Origin: Sphingobacterium sp. xlx-96
GTDB taxonomy: Bacteria > Bacteroidota > Bacteroidia > Sphingobacteriales > Sphingobacteriaceae
Length of the DNA stretch: 64,000 bases
Direction of reading: 5' to 3'
NCBI RefSeq assembly: GCF_011007365.1
Contig: NZ_WFKM01000010.1
Location: 234,862 to 298,861 of the forward strand
Shown: positions 27,652 to 36,334 of the stretch, one piece after another
Layout: the number at the start of each line of letters is the position of its first letter
Numbering within the stretch: position 1 is the first letter of the stretch
Notes under the pieces: model-generated
The model's input: the letters and a program-made list of their open reading frames with translations, nothing else
Database searches by the model: none
Told to the model about the DNA's origin: nothing
Translations under genes and position numbers: made by a program

Positions 27652-30464
27652 TATGCTGCTAAAGCTTCATTTAATTCGTTAATAATGTTTTGCATGTCGT
27701 CGCCAAAGAGTTGGTACATTTTGCCACGTCCACCGTGTACATCAAAGGGGTTGTAATCCAAATCGTCTATTTCCAGATGGTACGAATTCACGATATGCTC
27801 TTTAATCATACGGAGCCAATCCATTTGCTCGGCTGTAAAACGGTTGTGCTGTCCTGCATTTTGAGCGAATATCCATTGCTTAAAGTTATCGTCCACCGTC
27901 TTGTCGAAGGCCTTTAGTACGCTATCTATACCACATACAGCACGGATCAGTGATACTAAAGCAGTCAGCTCATCTTTGGGCGCATCGCTATGGGTTTTTC
28001 CTATATTTTTATAGGCTTCCCAGATATGCAAAGGTGCAAATATCGGCTTTTCTAAACGTATCTTCTCCATCAAATCCTTAATCATTTTAAAGGTGATTTC
28101 CTTTCTACGATACGGTTGATCAAAGAAAATCGATAAGGCCTTGATTTCGCTTTTGTTGGCACGCAAGTATTCTTCAAAATCTTGTACTAAAGCATTTGCT
28201 TTATCAATGGTTGTTGTATCCCATTCAGAATTTAATACCGTGTCGATATTGATATGATCGATGATTTGTTCGTGTTGCTTGCGTACATTGTCGATGTATT
28301 CATTCAATTCACCATTGAAGCTCAAAGAAGCCTGACGAATTAAGTTTTCTTGTGCTTGTTCATGAGCTTTATCTACCAACAAAGGTGACCTCTCTTCAAT
28401 AGGTGTTTGAAGTATGATGTGTTGCGCAGCGGCTTCTATCGCATCGGGATCAAAAGCCGTAATCAATTCTTTGGTGATTTGTTTTAAGCTTTTTCCTCCA
28501 GATAACTCCATTAACCTGGCTTCTTCTTTTTCGCTGATTTGTTTATCCAAACGAATTAAACGGTTGGCTAGGGAAAGAAACACATCTTCCTCGGCTACCC
28601 CCATCGTTACAGCACCTAATAATTCTTTCAAAGCAACCGTAGGTTTACGCTCTAGCGGGCGGCTATCGGTTTTCTTAGATTTCGTTGCTCCTACGGCATC
28701 AATAATCACAAAATGATTTTTGACACGCGCTTGTTTACTCACCAATTGCAATTTATCGGCATTGATGGTACGTGTACCACGCCCTTTCATCTGCTCGAAG
28801 TAATTGATACTTTTTACATCGCGCATAAACAATAAAACCTCTAATGGCTTTACATCGGTCCCTGTAGCAATCATATCTACGGTAACGGCTATACGTGGAT
28901 TGTAATCGTTTCGAAAACGATTCAGCACCGATTTGGGGTCTTCATCAATTTTGTAGGTTACTTTTTTACAGAACTCGTTGCCTTCGCAAAACTCTTCACG
29001 GACAATATGGATGATATCGTCTGCGTGAGAATCTGTTTTGGCAAATATCAAGGTTTTAGGCACTTCGTAATCTGTACGGTCGGCATTCCAACGGTCTGGA
29101 TAAATCACCTGCTCCAAAACACGTTTGTATTCTTTGATGATAGTACGAATTTGCGATACATTCACCACGGCCTTATCTAAGTCGTTGCGTTTGTATTCGG
29201 TATCCTCGTCTTCTTGTTGCCAACGTTTGGCACGAGAGAGTTTATCCCGACGATCTACAAACCAACCCGATTCAATCAATCCACCTTGTTGAGAAATTTC
29301 TGTTTCGATGCTATATACCTCATACGGTACATTCACGCCATCCAATACCGATTCTTCGTAGGTGTATTGACTCACCACATTTTCATTGAAGAAACCGAAA
29401 GTACGTTTGTCTGGGGTAGCTGTTAGACCTATCAAGAAAGCATCAAAATAATCCAATACCTGTTTCCAAAGATTGTAAATGGAACGGTGACATTCGTCTA
29501 TTATAATAAAATCGAATTGTTCTATCGGAACTTGATCGTTGTATTCCACAGGAATAGCTTCTTTCTTGGCCAACTTTTGTTGTAACCAAGAGGATTGTTC
29601 GTTGGGATTTTCTATATCGGCATTTTCATCCATTTCCTCCCCGCGTAGAATAGAATACATACGCTGAATGGTAGAAATACATACTTGACTATCTGAAGTT
29701 ATATAACTGGAGCTTAACCGTTGAACATTATAGAGTTCAGTAAACTTGCGGTTATCGTCATTCGGCTGAAATGCCATGAATTCTTGCTCGGCTTGTTCGC
29801 CCAAATTTTTGGTATCCACTAAAAAGAGAATACGCTTTGCTTTAGCAAATTTCAGCAAACGATAAATAAACGTCGCAGCTGTAAATGTTTTACCAGCTCC
29901 CGTAGCCATTTGAATTAAGGCTTTAGGTTTTGCTCGCTTGAAGGATTTCTCTAGATTATTAATTGCCATAATCTGAGCAGGGCGTAAACCCGTTTTATCT
30001 AATACTGGAATATCATGTAGACGACCACGTAAGGATTTATCTTTCTTTACCCACTCGAATAAGGTTTCGGGTTTATGAAAATGAAACACCTCACGAGAAC
30101 GTGCGCTTGGGTCACGATAATCGGTAAAGCGGGTGATGGTTCCCGTACTTTCATACACAAAAGGAATGGCTTCGGCAGATTTAAAGAATTTTAATTGTGC
30201 TTCTGCATATCCTTTGGATTGCTCTTCAGCTACGGTTAAACGATGTCCGTCATATTCTTTTTTGGCTTCTATAATTCCTACAGGTTTTTGATTGACAAAA
30301 AGTACATAATCTGCAGGACCTACAGAGGTGGTATATTCACGAACCGCAACGCCTTTTGCAGCATTGAAGTTGATTTTATCTTTTGACTGTACTGCCCATC
30401 CCGCTTGACGTAACATTTCATCGATACGATCTCGAGCTATTTGTTCTGGGTTTTGGTTAAGCAT
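27651..30464 (-). CDS. hsdR: Type I restriction endonuclease subunit HsdR (EcoEI-like)
   Basis: The 937-residue protein is complete. The N-terminal nuclease shows ADYVLFVNQKPVGIIEAKKE (Asp and ExK of the PD-(D/E)XK core), then Walker A MATGAGKTFTAA, the DEAD-like box IIIDECHRSIYNLW and LTATPDKRTFGFF of a superfamily 2 translocase, motif VI with EQMKGRGTRT, and a helical C-terminus. It is first gene of the operon and is preceded by copy 3 of the leader segment. Confidence 0.95.
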   Translation of the reverse strand: MLNQNPEQIARDRIDEMLRQAGWAVQSKDKINFNAAKGVAVREYTTSVGPADYVLFVNQKPVGIIEAKKEYDGHRLTVAEEQSKGYAEAQLKFFKSAEAIPFVYESTGTITRFTDYRDPSARSREVFHFHKPETLFEWVKKDKSLRGRLHDIPVLDKTGLRPAQIMAINNLEKSFKRAKPKALIQMATGAGKTFTAATFIYRLLKFAKAKRILFLVDTKNLGEQAEQEFMAFQPNDDNRKFTELYNVQRLSSSYITSDSQVCISTIQRMYSILRGEEMDENADIENPNEQSSWLQQKLAKKEAIPVEYNDQVPIEQFDFIIIDECHRSIYNLWKQVLDYFDAFLIGLTATPDKRTFGFFNENVVSQYTYEESVLDGVNVPYEVYSIETEISQQGGLIESGWFVDRRDKLSRAKRWQQEDEDTEYKRNDLDKAVVNVSQIRTIIKEYKRVLEQVIYPDRWNADRTDYEVPKTLIFAKTDSHADDIIHIVREEFCEGNEFCKKVTYKIDEDPKSVLNRFRNDYNPRIAVTVDMIATGTDVKPLEVLLFMRDVKSINYFEQMKGRGTRTINADKLQLVSKQARVKNHFVIIDAVGATKSKKTDSRPLERKPTVALKELLGAVTMGVAEEDVFLSLANRLIRLDKQISEKEEARLMELSGGKSLKQITKELITAFDPDAIEAAAQHIILQTPIEERSPLLVDKAHEQAQENLIRQASLSFNGELNEYIDNVRKQHEQIIDHINIDTVLNSEWDTTTIDKANALVQDFEEYLRANKSEIKALSIFFDQPYRRKEITFKMIKDLMEKIRLEKPIFAPLHIWEAYKNIGKTHSDAPKDELTALVSLIRAVCGIDSVLKAFDKTVDDNFKQWIFAQNAGQHNRFTAEQMDWLRMIKEHIVNSYHLEIDDLDYNPFDVHGGRGKMYQLFGDDMQNIINELNEALAA

Positions 30465-30800
30465 TTATACTTAGGTAATTTTTCGAGTAAATATAGTAAT
30501 TATTAAATGCTTTTAACAAACAGGAAAAGCGGCATTCCTCGTGGTTTTGAAGCAGAGGATATCGCCAGTCCAAAGAGCTACTTTCTGAATATATTCTACT
30601 GATATTTCCATAATTATTTACTGTAAATTATTTGGCCTGTCTGGTTTGTACTATGCCCATTCAAGTCTCCTCCAAGATACTTGAAATCTAATAATGAATC
30701 AAATAATATTGTATAAAAATACAATACTGATGATTGGCGCTAGTACGAATAACTATACTATCTTTGCTCCCAATCAAATAAACATTATAATTTATAGCCG
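30465..30800. other. Divergent promoter region between hsdR and nuclease gene
   Basis: This 336-base stretch holds copy 3 of the leader (30657-30730), a 10-codon peptide behind it, and a 31-codon frame (starts MEISVEYIQKVALW, 30608 downward) before hsdR that may be a scrap. No other gene seen. It must contain promoters for the RM operon (minus) and for the nuclease gene (plus). Confidence 0.5.
30657..30730 (-). repeat. Recurrent promoter/leader segment, copy 3
   Basis: It matches copies 1 and 2 almost base for base, with the perfect inverted repeat TTGTAT-N4-ATACAA at 30709-30724 and GGAGGAGAC ahead of a short ATG frame. It lies about 190 bases before hsdR and may drive the RM operon. Confidence 0.75.
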
Positions 30801-31982
30801 ATGAATGATCTTAAATCCTATTTTGAACAACAACTGATAAAGCAAACAAAGGAGTACAATATTTTTTCTGTTCTACATAGAGAAGATGATGAAACACGTC
30901 TACATTCTAGATTTCTTGCGTTTTTGCTAGACCCGAAGGAGTCTCACAATGTAGGTGACATGTTTTTCAAACTATTTTTGGAGCAGGTCTTGAATATAGA
31001 ATTTGACTATACCAACTATGAGGTAAGAAAAGAGTTTGAGTATATCGATATATTAATCCATAATGATAGTGATGCTATCATCGTCGAAAACAAGATTTAT
31101 GCCGGTGACAGTAATCATAACGAGGATGAAGAAGATCTTGTAAAGCAGTCAATTTTAAAAAAGGGTTATAAAGGGCAACTGGAAAGATATTATAATACGG
31201 TAGCTACAGGCATTAACAAGAATGATAAAGAGACTGGCCTCAAACTAAATGTTATTCAAGTAGCGTACTTGACGCTAGCTGGTCATTCTCCTACAGATAA
31301 GAGTACCGGAATGCTCCCAATGAAACCAAAAAAGATCTCTTATATAGATGATATCAGTAATTGGTTGGAGCAGTGTGCTGCAATGATTGGTAGTACCTCT
31401 CCTAAATTAAGTGCTGACATCCGACAATATCGACAACTGGTGATAAAACTGACGAGTGAGGTTCCTCAGGTTTTAAAGAATAAAGCTATAATTTCGGATA
31501 AGATTGATATTGCTTGGGACCTAGAAAATAGTGACAAGTTTTTCACAAGAGATATGGCTCCGATATTCAATCATGTAAAGTGGCATACGATAGATGACTT
31601 TTTTAACGAATTGGCCTATGCTTTGGAGCAACTGGAAAACTGTAATGTAGGATATAGACCAGATCCGGAAAGTATCACCAAAGTAGCACATAGTAAAGGA
31701 AAATCTACGCATATGCTAATCCTTAGTTTTGTTCTGAACGGTAACTCGATGCAGATCGTAAGTGATTCCAAAGGCCTTACTTTAGGTAATATGAGTACTT
31801 CACAATGGGATAACATCAAAGGTGTGGATGTGAAATTAAATGAATTTAGCAAAGAAAATACTTTCCTTATGATTGACATTGAGCATAGGGAAAAAGTCAT
31901 TTCGGAAATAGTAAGCTTTACTTTAGAAAATTACAATAAACTAAAAAAAGATTTTAAACCTGTAATAGACAAAAGGTGTTAA
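30801..31982 (+). CDS. PD-(D/E)XK nuclease superfamily protein (PDDEXK_4)
   Basis: The 393-residue protein has the pattern of the PDDEXK_4 family: ETRLHSRFLAFLLDP (Glu31 region), YIDILI with Asp83, then IIVENKIYAGD with E96-N-K98, and GQLERYYNTV. So the nuclease core is complete. The C-terminal half is a separate alpha/beta region without recognised motifs. It is the only plus-strand gene beside the RM operon and lies 270 bases upstream of the AAA/subtilase pair, from which a hairpin separates it. Probably a standalone defence nuclease. Confidence 0.8.
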   Translation: MNDLKSYFEQQLIKQTKEYNIFSVLHREDDETRLHSRFLAFLLDPKESHNVGDMFFKLFLEQVLNIEFDYTNYEVRKEFEYIDILIHNDSDAIIVENKIYAGDSNHNEDEEDLVKQSILKKGYKGQLERYYNTVATGINKNDKETGLKLNVIQVAYLTLAGHSPTDKSTGMLPMKPKKISYIDDISNWLEQCAAMIGSTSPKLSADIRQYRQLVIKLTSEVPQVLKNKAIISDKIDIAWDLENSDKFFTRDMAPIFNHVKWHTIDDFFNELAYALEQLENCNVGYRPDPESITKVAHSKGKSTHMLILSFVLNGNSMQIVSDSKGLTLGNMSTSQWDNIKGVDVKLNEFSKENTFLMIDIEHREKVISEIVSFTLENYNKLKKDFKPVIDKRC

Positions 31983-32008
31983 TATACCGGAAGGCGACGG
32001 AGAATTAG

Positions 32009-32057
32009 GCAAATTGAAATTAGTATACTGTACTCTTGTATATTGATTTCAATTTGC
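32009..32057 (+). terminator. Hairpin after the PDDEXK_4 gene
   Basis: A perfect 12-base arm (GCAAATTGAAAT at 32009-32020, complement at 32046-32057) with a 25-base loop that itself can pair. It lies 27 bases after the stop; there is no clear T-run, so factor-independent termination is likely but not certain. Confidence 0.6.
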
Positions 32058-32253
32058 TTAAATTTATTAAGTAAACTTAAATGAGTTTAATAGAACTCAA
32101 CTATTTCGTATATTTCCTCTATAAAAAAATTAATCGGCTGAGGAGAGCTACAAAATTCGCTTTTATATTATGACGCAATTATATTGAAGATAAAGGCGAA
32201 TTTATGTAGGTTTGCAAATAACAAAAATAGTGCTTTTTAGTAGCACGTAACAT

Positions 32254-33240
32254 TTGACAATGGCAGTAGCAGAACAAATAAAGAGCTTGATACGTTCATT
32301 TGGAGAAGGCGATGAAAGTCGATTCTATGCCACAGCTATGCAGATAGCCGCTGCTGAAGCCCGCCAAGGACACAACCAATTGGCTGAAGAATTAAAGAAG
32401 CTAATCGATAAAGCCAAGCTTACAAAGAGCAAGGATACTGTACTGATCAAACAGCTACCTGTCAATACGGCTCAAAAGGAACTAAATGATTTATTAGAGC
32501 TTGTACGTCCAGAAGTAAAGTTAAAAGACATGGTTTTGTCGGAGGATGTACTCAACGCGTTACAACGTGTACTGGATGAGCAACGCAAGATCGACCTACT
32601 GGAGAGTCATGGCCTTAAGGCTCGTAAAAAGATGCTATTTACTGGAGCCCCTGGTTGCGGAAAGACTATGAGTGCACATGTACTCGCTAGCGAACTGGGC
32701 TTGCCGCTATTCATCATTCGCCTAGACGGCTTGATAAGCCGGTACATGGGTGAATCTATTGCTAAACTTCGCTTGGTATTTGAGGCTATGCATGATTTTC
32801 GTGCGGTGTATCTCTTCGATGAATTTGATAGTATCGGTACATCTCGAAATGCGGGCAATGAAGTAGGCGAAATAAAACGAGTGTTGAATAGCTTTTTGCT
32901 GGAGATTGAAAAGGATAACTCTCGAAGCCTGATCATCGCTGCAACGAATCTTCCGGAAATGTTGGATAAAGCGCTATTCAGGCGTTTTGATGATATTATC
33001 CAATTTCCTCTCCCTACTGAAGAGGAAATAAGCCAATTATTTGAATTAGAATTAACTGGGGTTAACCTACCTTATACAATTGACATACAAAAGATAGCGC
33101 AACATGCTATCGGATTGAGTTTTGCTGATATACATCGTGTAGTAACGGATGTGATCAAAGATTATTTGGTTTATGGAGTAGGCTCTGTATCTGAAGAAAA
33201 GTTGCTCAATTATGTAGAGGCTAGGAAGAATCCTTATTAA
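32254..33240 (+). CDS. ietA: AAA ATPase of an IetAS-like defence pair
   Basis: The 328-residue AAA ATPase has Walker A FTGAPGCGKTMSAHVLA, Walker B YLFDEFDSIG, sensor AATNLPEMLD and the arginine-finger segment ALFRRFDDII. The N-terminal ~90 residues are helical. A subtilase gene follows after 23 bases. This two-gene arrangement, AAA ATPase then S8 peptidase, corresponds to the anti-phage system IetAS. By inference the ATPase regulates or feeds the protease. Confidence 0.85.
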   Translation: MTMAVAEQIKSLIRSFGEGDESRFYATAMQIAAAEARQGHNQLAEELKKLIDKAKLTKSKDTVLIKQLPVNTAQKELNDLLELVRPEVKLKDMVLSEDVLNALQRVLDEQRKIDLLESHGLKARKKMLFTGAPGCGKTMSAHVLASELGLPLFIIRLDGLISRYMGESIAKLRLVFEAMHDFRAVYLFDEFDSIGTSRNAGNEVGEIKRVLNSFLLEIEKDNSRSLIIAATNLPEMLDKALFRRFDDIIQFPLPTEEEISQLFELELTGVNLPYTIDIQKIAQHAIGLSFADIHRVVTDVIKDYLVYGVGSVSEEKLLNYVEARKNPY

Positions 33241-33263
33241 AGGGCTAATTCTTAAACTTAATT

Positions 33264-35774
33264 ATGACCGAAAATACACTGGATCATCTATTCCTAGATG
33301 GTCGGTTTTACGATGCCAGTCCCTATACATCTAATAGCAAAGGTGGACCAAATGTAATGGCTCGAAGTACTATTAATAGAGAAGAACAAGGAAACTTTGT
33401 AAAAGTTCGCTTTAATGAGGCTATTGATGATTTTAAAAGCGGAAAAGCTGAACAGGATTTTGTCTATATCGAGCTCACATCGGCAATAAACTTTGAGATT
33501 GATATTGACAAATTTGATGGTGTAAAAGAAATCTATCGTATTGCATATGTCCGTAAACAGGAAGTATTACAAGAGGATATCCTTCCTGCGGAAACGGTGT
33601 ATCAAGTAGGGCTCTTTGTCTCCAAAGATGGTATCGAGGATTTTTTGAATAAGATAGACAAATTCCTGAATGAATATACGCCACAGAGCAAAGGCAAAGC
33701 TGTTCGTACGCCCCAATTTAACACACTTTTTTCCAATATTGGGGATATCAAAGCTGCGACCTTAAAGAGCTTTTGGCAAGAGTCCCAATATCCTTTTCCT
33801 GAGCCAGATCAAATGGTGTGGTGGGAAATATGGATAGACAATAAGGATATCGGTAATGAATCGGATTATTTAAATGCTATATGTGCACCCTACGGTATAG
33901 AAATTGGGGATAAATGGATTAGATTCCCTGAACATAGTGTGGGCCTTATAAAAGGAACAGCCGAGATGCTCTCTTCATCAGTTCTATATTGTAATAAACT
34001 GGCTGAGCTTAGAAAACCAAAGGATACGAGTGATTTTTTCACGGAACTAAACAAAATAGAACAGGCGGACTGGGTGGATGATCTAATTGCTCGTACTCGA
34101 AATAAAAGTAATGAAAGCAAAATATCAGTTTGTTTACTCGACTCGGGTGTAAATAGAGCCCATCCCCTATTGGAAAATCTCATTCCCGAACATCATCTGG
34201 ATACAATTATTCCTGAAGCTGGCACAGCAGATACCGGAGGAAGAAATGGTCATGGTACACCTATGGCCGGGTTGATTCTGTACGGAAATCTTACAGATGC
34301 TCTGGCTAGCCCGCATAATATCGAGGTATTCCATCATCTAGAAAGTGTTAAATTAATAAGTCCTGCAAAGCCACATGATCCATTAAACTATGGTGTAGTC
34401 ACACAGGAAGCTATGGATAGAGCTATAACTATTAATTTTGATCATAAAAGAGTAGTCTGTATGGCAGTTACATCTCATGAAGCAGCCCATCTTGGCTCAC
34501 CTACTTCGTGGTCTGCGGCTTTGGACCAATATTGTTATAACGGGACAGATTATCTTTACTATGCTCCATTGATATGTGTGTCGGCAGGAAACCTAGACGA
34601 TGAAGCAAGGGTAAACTATCCACTAAGTAATCGGGAAGAGAGTATAAATGAACCTGCACAGGCTTTTAACGCATTAACAGTAGGCGCATATACAGATATG
34701 GATACTATAGACACTATAGTCTTTCCTGATGCCTATTCGCTTGCAAAAAAAGGGACGCTGAGTCCAGGAAGCTGTACTGCGCACTCTTGGGAAAACGATT
34801 GGCCAAATAAGCCTGACATTGTAATGGAAGGTGGCAATATGGGACTACAATATGATAACCTGATATACCCAGACTCGCTGATGCTACTGTCTACGAGTAA
34901 AGGCGCTGACCTAAATAAATGGTTTACTTCATTTGGCGATACGAGCGCAGCTACCGCTCTAGCTAGTCGATTTGCGGCACAACTCTATGTGGTGTATCCT
35001 GATCTTTGGGCGGAGACAATAAGAGCCCTAATGGTACATTCTGCCAGTTGGACAGCTGCTATGCTTGAGCATAGAGACATCAAAACACTTTCTGCTGAAG
35101 AAAAGGTTTTACTGCTAAAAACAGTTGGCTATGGTGTACCTAATCTGGATCGTGCAATGAAGTCTGCCTCAGACTCGCTGACACTTGTAAGTGAGGCATC
35201 TTTCACTCCATACAAACTAGAGGACTCTAAAGTAAAAACCAATGAATTTCATTTGTATAACCTGCCTTGGCCTGTAGATGCCCTTGGCGAGCTAATGAAT
35301 ACCCCCGTCAAACTTACAGTTACATTATCCTATTTTATAGAACCTAACCCAGGAAACAAGAGGTATGCAAAAGCTAATAATTATATGTCGCTCGGTTTGA
35401 GGTTTAAAATGATAGGAACCGGTGAGTCACCTGCTGCCTTTGCTGGACGGATCAGCGCCCAGATGAGAGAGGAAGACTATGAAAAAGAGGGAGGCGAAAA
35501 AGAATGGCAGCTGGGAGAACATATACGTAATAAAGGATCTATTCATAAAGATAGCTGGGAAGGTACTGCGGCGGATCTTGCTACTCGAAACAGGATTGCT
35601 GTATATCCTACCTCAGGTTGGTGGAAGACAAGGAAAAAGTTAGAACGCTATGACAACACAATACGATATAGTCTAATCATCTCTATTGAATCACCTGATG
35701 TAGATATTGATATTTACACACCTGTAAAACAGCAAATCGATGTTAAGATAGCTATACCAGTTGAAGTGAACTGA
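33264..35774 (+). CDS. ietS: Subtilisin-family (S8) peptidase of an IetAS-like defence pair
   Basis: The 836-residue protein contains a full catalytic triad: Asp293 in VCLLDSGVN, His330 in GRNGHGTPMAG and Ser561 in FGDTSAATALASRFAA. There is no signal peptide, so it works in the cytoplasm, unlike most subtilases. The N-terminal 250 residues may hold recognition or inhibitory parts, and the C-terminal 200 are beta-rich. It is coupled to the AAA gene upstream and ends at a strong hairpin. It is likely activated on infection; its substrate is unknown. Confidence 0.87.
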   Translation: MTENTLDHLFLDGRFYDASPYTSNSKGGPNVMARSTINREEQGNFVKVRFNEAIDDFKSGKAEQDFVYIELTSAINFEIDIDKFDGVKEIYRIAYVRKQEVLQEDILPAETVYQVGLFVSKDGIEDFLNKIDKFLNEYTPQSKGKAVRTPQFNTLFSNIGDIKAATLKSFWQESQYPFPEPDQMVWWEIWIDNKDIGNESDYLNAICAPYGIEIGDKWIRFPEHSVGLIKGTAEMLSSSVLYCNKLAELRKPKDTSDFFTELNKIEQADWVDDLIARTRNKSNESKISVCLLDSGVNRAHPLLENLIPEHHLDTIIPEAGTADTGGRNGHGTPMAGLILYGNLTDALASPHNIEVFHHLESVKLISPAKPHDPLNYGVVTQEAMDRAITINFDHKRVVCMAVTSHEAAHLGSPTSWSAALDQYCYNGTDYLYYAPLICVSAGNLDDEARVNYPLSNREESINEPAQAFNALTVGAYTDMDTIDTIVFPDAYSLAKKGTLSPGSCTAHSWENDWPNKPDIVMEGGNMGLQYDNLIYPDSLMLLSTSKGADLNKWFTSFGDTSAATALASRFAAQLYVVYPDLWAETIRALMVHSASWTAAMLEHRDIKTLSAEEKVLLLKTVGYGVPNLDRAMKSASDSLTLVSEASFTPYKLEDSKVKTNEFHLYNLPWPVDALGELMNTPVKLTVTLSYFIEPNPGNKRYAKANNYMSLGLRFKMIGTGESPAAFAGRISAQMREEDYEKEGGEKEWQLGEHIRNKGSIHKDSWEGTAADLATRNRIAVYPTSGWWKTRKKLERYDNTIRYSLIISIESPDVDIDIYTPVKQQIDVKIAIPVEVN

Positions 35775-35797
35775 ATGCATAATGGCTATTTACTTGC

Positions 35798-35854
35798 TAA
35801 GTAGTTATTTGCATTAAGGGCATCTTTTCAACCCTTAATGCAAATAACTACTTA
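35798..35854 (+). terminator. Strong 23-bp inverted repeat after ietS
   Basis: Perfect 23-base arms (35798-35820 and 35832-35854) around an 11-base loop, starting 24 bases past the ietS stop. The pairing is far longer than needed for termination and may block read-through in both directions. Confidence 0.8.
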
Positions 35855-35865
35855 ATTTGTCTTTG

Positions 35866-36153
35866 CTAATTCTGTGAAAGTGCGTTTTTATCGTTGAATT
35901 CTACAATTAACTGACGCATCATTCCTTTGTTACTAAAATGCCGTCCGATATCAACGACCTTTTCATGGAAATCTGTAGATACGTCTGGCCGTTGATAATG
36001 GAAAATCTTGATAGATTTACAATTATGATGCTCAAAAACCTCCTTAAACATAGTCCGATCAGATAGGCCACATGAATGTCCTATTACAGATATACTTGGT
36101 AAGTATCTTCATTTAAAAAACGTATTAAGTTTCTATAGTTTGGCGTCCTCAGA
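35866..36153 (-). pseudogene. AbiH C-terminal fragment (second copy)
   Basis: The frame MFKEVFEHHNCKSIKIFHYQ through MMRQLIVEFNDKNALSQN is nearly identical to the last ~60 residues of the AbiH protein at 5959-7161, and similarity continues at DNA level to about 36153 with a small frame change near 36085. Only the tail survives. It is in the same orientation as the intact gene 29 kb away, so it is a relic of a duplicated or exchanged AbiH locus. Confidence 0.85.
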
Positions 36154-36334
36154 TTCATAGCAAAGGTTACATCTATGCATTATGCATGTAAAGTAATTGC
36201 TTCATAATAATTATAAATATCTGTCTAGAGATATTATACCCGGAATTCGGTTTTTGTTGCACATTATTTTACCTTTCCCGATAAATAGCTCTATTTCAAC
36301 ACAGGACAGGATAAAATTCACTTAACTAGGATAA

